From the NCBI RefSeq assembly GCF_964275005.1, contig NC_092689.1:2053501-2117500 (forward strand): a stretch of DNA of 64,000 nt, written 5' to 3'. Below the pieces are notes generated by a model. It worked only from the letters and a program-made list of their open reading frames with translations. It was not told the DNA's origin and made no database searches. Both the position numbers and the translations under genes were made by a program. Below, one piece after another: positions 59,253 through 64,000 of the stretch. Every line of letters starts with the position of its first letter. The stretch's first letter is position 1. Origin of the DNA: Diadema setosum. Lineage: Eukaryota; Echinodermata; Echinoidea; Diadematoida; Diadematidae.

Positions 59253-61060
59253 TATTCATTTACATTTATTTACCTATATGTTTTGGAAGTAATAATTTGT
59301 ATTTTTTCACGATATACCTGTAAGAATGGGTTAATTCATGAATGATTTGAATGAAATCAATAAATATGGAGGAGAAACAAAATAATCGAATACAATCCAA
59401 GCGCAAATGAATGGTTTATATTCGCTTCGATAAAGTACATTTCACATTTTACTGACATGACTGGTAGGGCATAGACGTTTGGCCAAAAGAATGACAAGTG
59501 GTGTTCAGTACCACGTCAGTCATACATAGAATAATCCCATCTTCGTACAACGATGCCCAAGCATGCATAATGCTGATGAATTAATGTTCAAATGTCTTAT
59601 GCTAGCCATAACATCTTATGCGATAAAGGATATCTAACAAACAAAAAGAAACAAAGAGGCAGTGATATAAAAATCGCATTGAGATTAACATTCTTGAGTG
59701 TGACACTATTATGCGGGAATGAGAATGTAATACTCTTTGTACACTGTATGTGATATTCTTTGTATGTGATATTCCACTGACAATTGGGTGCAAGATTCTG
59801 AAGACCGATGAATTGAAAAACAAAATGTACTATATAAAACTGACTGGACAAAAAACATTTCACACGTTTATAATCGATGGAAATATCACAGAATCTGACT
59901 AACCTTTACTATGATGTAAATAAAACAATAAGAGAGCTCTTGATTAAATCGTACTGTATGGCCGGTGTAAGACCAATCTGTAAAACTTTCGCTGCATCTT
60001 TGAGGCGGTAATGCTTGTATTTTTTGTCTTAACGAAATGGAATGTCATATCATGTCAATTTGATTCATGTTCATTTATTCATTCATTCCACACGGACACT
60101 TGTTTCAGCCACAGGCTGTTTGTCCACATGTCTGTGCATCTTTTGATTCCACGAAATGAAAAACTTAGTATTGGTACGCGGCTTTAAAGTAATTCAATAC
60201 ATTTATACACATTTGTTAAATCAAAATACGATTCTTTAAATACAAAATGTTTTGAAATTGACCCTGTATCATATCATATGCATTATCTTCCATCATATAC
60301 AATTTTTGTTTTTGTTTTCCCATCAGAGTTATTATCAGTTTTCAAATATATAATCTTTATACATGGTCTTTCAAGGTCTATCATGATATATGCTGTGCTT
60401 TGGAATAGTCGAAAGAGGGGGAGAGAATAGCATGACTGTTAAGTGAGTGTAGAAAGTTTTATAGTGAAATCCTCTGTGAAAGCTTGAGGGATAAATCAGA
60501 TAACTCATTCTAAAGTTATGATCATTCATGTGCTGCCTTCTCTACATTGGAACTAAAATAAGAAAACCAGTCTCTGATGTTACAGTAGAACAATGTTAGC
60601 AAGCATAATGTCGAGAAAGTTGTAAAAAAAAAAACCAACCAAAACTTTCAGACTTTTGCTATATATCATATAAATTGCATTCATGATCTTTGTTCTTTGT
60701 CCAAGAGAAATCATTTAAAGTTCTTTTTGCACTTCACTGACATATTGAGACCAACAATTTTCTTTTTCGTTCATATAATATTAATTTCATAGGATATCAC
60801 ATGCAAACTGAGTAAATTAGCAGTAAACAACAACTAATAAGTATAAGGCTCACAGGAAATTGTAGAATACCTAACAATCAATCTAGGGTATTTACCCTAA
60901 GCACGGTAACTTAAGTAATGCTGATTAGATTTATTCCTGTTTTAACGTGTGTTTTCCTATTTCGTTACATCCAAAGTACGGTAGACATCAAAGAATAATG
61001 AGTAACCCTCAGTCCCTAAAATCATACATCACGGCAGAGAAGTGAAAATTAATCATTTAG
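59253..61060. other. 3' side of sulfotransferase C; no gene seen
   Basis: AT-rich noncoding sequence. AATAAA on minus at 60930-60935 is a weak candidate poly(A) signal for gene C. Confidence 0.5.
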
Positions 61061-61066
61061 TGACAA

Positions 61067-62512
61067 TTACAACTTAAGTCTGTGATCGTACATCTCTTCA
61101 AAATACTTCATGACCTTGTTTGAACATCGTATGACGTCAGGGGTCAACTTTTCAGGGAATTTGCTGGGAGGAAGAAATTCGCTGCTCCTCATCGCTCTGC
61201 CGTAGAAATTGACAGCATCAAGAACGAGGTTATCCCCAGCCGCTTTCCAAGACTTGAGAGAATCTGTGGAAGCATCCCATTTGAGGAGTGACTCGTTGAA
61301 AGGGAGTCCTACCTTGTCGCAATACGCTTTCAGGTAGTTTGCCGGCTTGGTCAGGAGATCATCAGCATCGATCACGATCGGATCACTGTCGATATTTTCT
61401 CTGACATACTTGTAGAGGTCGTAGAGCTCCTGTATGTAATAGCCTGATGGATAAGTTGGGTCATCATGTTCAACGTCGTACGTCCATTCATTGGCAGATT
61501 TCCCTTTGAGAAGTCCTAGCTGAGATTGGTTCGTGAACATAGCTTTTCGAGTGGAATTTATAGAGCGAATGGGATTGCGGATAAGAAAAGTGTGTTTAAA
61601 CCCGCTGGGCATAAATTGGAAAGCGTTGCTGCTGACGACTCCTGCACCCATGTCTTTAACAAAAACACGATTGCTGTTGGCATTTTCCAGAGCATTCTTT
61701 ACCGACGAATACCTGTGATAAGATAGATATTTCACAAATCATCTTTTCAAATTTATGGCGAATTAATGATGATGTATTCCGTTCGGGATTCATCATACAG
61801 CTGCATATGTATATATTTTGTCTTCAGATAAAAAGTCAAACTTTCATCATCAGTGGTATATAAATAATGATAATTACCGTAGGTTGAGTGTGAATGGAGG
61901 GGTTACTAGTGTTTCTTGTTCTGTATGACAGATTTCAAAGGACAAATCTATGCTTCATGATTCATTCTAAGCTGCGCAACTCTCCATCAGTGTTTCATAC
62001 CAATTAGACAAAAATAACACGAGGCATTGTCTGTCGAGCACACCCAGTTTCTACATAATTTAAAAGCGTCTTATTTGAACTTGCTGTTCTTTAAGTGGAG
62101 ACAATGCATTGTTTCAATAACGGCTTATGACACAAGTTACACTTCTTTGTTTTATGTTTCATACAGCCTCAGAACTATAGAATCTATACTTTCCGATGTA
62201 TTCATTCTTACTGCAATCAAAAACCAAAACTCACGCAAGTCGTTGAGGTTCCACTTTAGTCCCCAATCTGTAAGATACCAGATCGGCTGTCTTTCTAAAC
62301 TCCTCCTCGTTTCCCACATAGCTCATTGGAAGATCTTCTCCGCATAATTGCTTGTATGTTCTTGCGGCAACGAAGCTATACGCAAATGGTTCGAAATAGA
62401 CCTCCATATCTTCAATGGCACTCACACATTTTGTAAAGGCAGTAGAGCCAGCCCTCGGGACACACCACAAAAAAACTCTAGACCTTTCCGATCCTGATTC
62501 AGTGAAAGACAT
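61067..62512 (-). CDS. Sulfotransferase-like gene C (two exons)
   Basis: Exon 1 is 62235-62512 and exon 2 is 61067-61712; the 522-bp intron (donor gtgagt, acceptor cttatcacag) is phase 2 as in genes A and B. The product is 307 residues. Seen: FLWCVPRAGSTAFTKC (residues 14-29) with the S-T-A-F form most like classical sulfotransferase loops, EVYFEPFAYSF, FVKDMGAGV, and FLIRNPIRSINSTRKA. The start MSFTESGS was preferred over a Met 28 codons upstream because paralogs begin at the same place. No signal peptide, so probably cytosolic; this is inference. The two genes with most similar exon 2 DNA are B and C. Confidence 0.87.
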
Positions 62513-63125
62513 ATTTACGCCTTCCTCTCTGACTCCGGTGAACTCTTCTCTTCCTGATGCAACTTGAAAACCAGAGCTACAGACACACTTACACAACTTA
62601 TTTCGGCACAGACACCATATCGCAGATGGTAGGGTTCTATACTATATGGAATAATAAGTGGGGCTTGCTGGTTGGTTACTTTTCGACGTTCGTTGTAATC
62701 GTCGCATATAGGCTATGTACTGGACTATAAGGGAACTAGAAAAGAGGTCAGCAAATACTACGCCCATAACCGGTTAATACAAAAACAAACAGAGACCAGG
62801 ACTCTGGACTGGCATTTATCTTTTATTCTTTTTTCATTGAATGCATTATGATGCTTATTCATTTGGTTAAATGATGTCAAGACTAACTACTTATAGCTTT
62901 TAACTCCATCTGCGGTCCAAGGAATACAGTTTACTGGAGAATAGTGCCTGGTCCTCTCTAAGAAAAATCGAACTAAATCGTTGTTTGTTTGTTTGTTTTT
63001 ATTTAGAAACAGCATCGAAACTGAAAGCAAGAGAATAATAAGGCAGAGGGATGAAGATGTGCTCTGAGGATCTTTTTGTCAATCTCAAAACTATTATTTT
63101 TGGACCCCATTATTATATTAGGCTA
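62513..63125. other. Upstream of sulfotransferase C
   Basis: Includes the likely promoter of gene C. No reliable core element found; a (TTTG) run lies at 62982-63000. Confidence 0.45.
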
Positions 63126-63129
63126 TCAG

Positions 63130-63583
63130 TGCAGCTAGTCTACTACAATGGCAGCATGGGAGTTTAGGACGTCACTTGGTGTCAGACAAACCTGTCTACT
63201 CTCTCCCATTAATCTAACATCTTTCTTGAGAGGATCATGACAGATGCACTGCACGATCATGAGGGAACCGTCAGTATTGGAGGCAGAATAGTCACAAACT
63301 TACGTTTTGCTGACGATGGTTTAGCTAGAAAGGAGGAGGAATCAGCGAGCCTGGTTGAACGCCTGGAAAAGACATCGAGCGCCTATGGAATGGAAATCAG
63401 TTCCACCAAAACCAAACTCATGACAAACACCACAGGCATCAATCGGGACATCAAAGTTTGAGGCGAAGAGCTGGAAAAAGTGCTAAGTTTCAAATACCTG
63501 TGGGCAATTGTCACAGACCAAGGTTCAAAGACAGAGGTCATAGCCAGGATTGCACAGTCAACAACAGCATTGACAAAGCTTAT
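63130..63583 (+). pseudogene. RTE/jockey-like LINE reverse transcriptase fragment
   Basis: The plus strand reads GVRQTCLLSP, FLERIMTDALHDHEGTVSIG, LRFADDG, SAYGMEISSTKTKLMTN and FKYLWAIVTDQGSKTEV. These are the palm motifs of a non-LTR reverse transcriptase with the F-A-D-D active site. The residue after FADD and the usual KYLG glycine are changed, and a stop follows NRDIKV. It is cut off on the right by the MITE at 63584. The clade is a guess. Confidence 0.8.
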
Positions 63584-63806
63584 GCCCCAGTCACATAGAC
63601 ATCCCGGATCACCCCGGATCTGATCCGGAGTGATCCGGGGAGAGATCCGTGTTGACGCCTTGGACATCCTTGGTCATCTGTGTATGTCCGTGTAGATCCG
63701 GGGACATCCGGGAGGCCAACGCAGCAACTTTTGGAGGTCAAAACATCCGGCGTCATCGGGCATTGCCGTGTTGGCAGAACAATCCGGGGTGGTCCGTGTG
63801 GCTGCC
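63584..63806. mobile_element. GC-rich MITE, CCCCAGTCACATAG ends, GATCCGGG words
   Basis: It starts CCCCAGTCACATAGACATCC and ends in an imperfect complement (CCGGGGTGGTCCGTGTGGCT). The words ATCCGGG and CCCGGAT recur in both directions, in the same style as the MITE at 38217. Confidence 0.7.
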
Positions 63807-63825
63807 TTGTAGCTGTCGTGTTGAT

Positions 63826-64000
63826 CATTCATTTCATTTCATTTCACACATGCTTGTTCACATGCATGTTTTTTTTTTTTCATTTCCAATTAATATACAC
63901 AAGTAATACACTTCAAATGATTACATATCTTAGAACATAATAATACATATTGGTTATTAAAAGAACTTCATGGAAATGAAAATTGAGGGGCTGCTAAAAA
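63826..64000 (-). mobile_element. LINE 3' end with (GAAAT)n tail, copy 2
   Basis: The reverse complement runs from TTTTTAGCAGCCCCTCAATT to GAAATGAAATGAAATG and closely matches 29660-29842. It continues beyond the window. Confidence 0.75.

Overview
The window looks like AT-rich nuclear DNA of a marine deuterostome invertebrate, most likely an echinoderm. The evidence is long introns with GT/AG sites, a cadherin-23-type gene, a tandem family of small sulfotransferase-like genes, and a dense load of short inverted-repeat transposons, LINE fragments and (TA)n, (TG)n and (TGTGA)n satellites. The species call is inference. No bacterial operons, CRISPR arrays, LTR retroelements or virus-derived genes were recognised.

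Region 1 (1-20,400, plus strand) is the 3' end of a cadherin-23-like gene. Fourteen coding exons (241-19,986) splice in a consistent phase into a 606-residue partial protein: three cadherin repeats, a membrane-adjacent domain, one transmembrane helix and a tail of about 128 residues. Earlier exons lie outside the window. Its introns hold most of the repeats in this part. The last intron carries a nested transposon of about 4.6 kb.

Region 2 (20,400-35,060) has no host gene that I can support. It holds a tRNA-SINE fragment, foldback repeats, a CR1/L2-like LINE fragment, an L1-like LINE inserted with 5' inversion and still flanked by a 14-bp target duplication (26,848-29,289), and a 3.95-kb foldback element with arms made of 161-bp tandem units (30,651-34,599). 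A relative of this foldback element sits in the cadherin gene (15,044-18,927).

Region 3 (35,060-62,512, minus strand) has three paralogous two-exon sulfotransferase-like genes (A 35,062-36,671; B 45,959-47,240; C 61,067-62,512). All share the same intron position and phase and encode 312, 305 and 307 residues. A block of about 210 bp in exon 2 is nearly identical among them at DNA level, while exon 1 has diverged strongly, which suggests gene conversion. The spaces between them are packed with MITEs (TTAA-flanked, GGGCCC-ended and GTCACAC-ended), foldbacks, a tRNA-derived SINE and microsatellites.

Region 4 (62,600-64,000) holds an RTE/jockey-like reverse transcriptase fragment broken by a GC-rich MITE, then the 3' end of a LINE family seen also at 29,660.

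The cadherin and the sulfotransferase genes have no evident functional link. The first would act at the cell surface in adhesion or mechanosensory links, the second in transfer of sulfate from PAPS to unknown acceptors.
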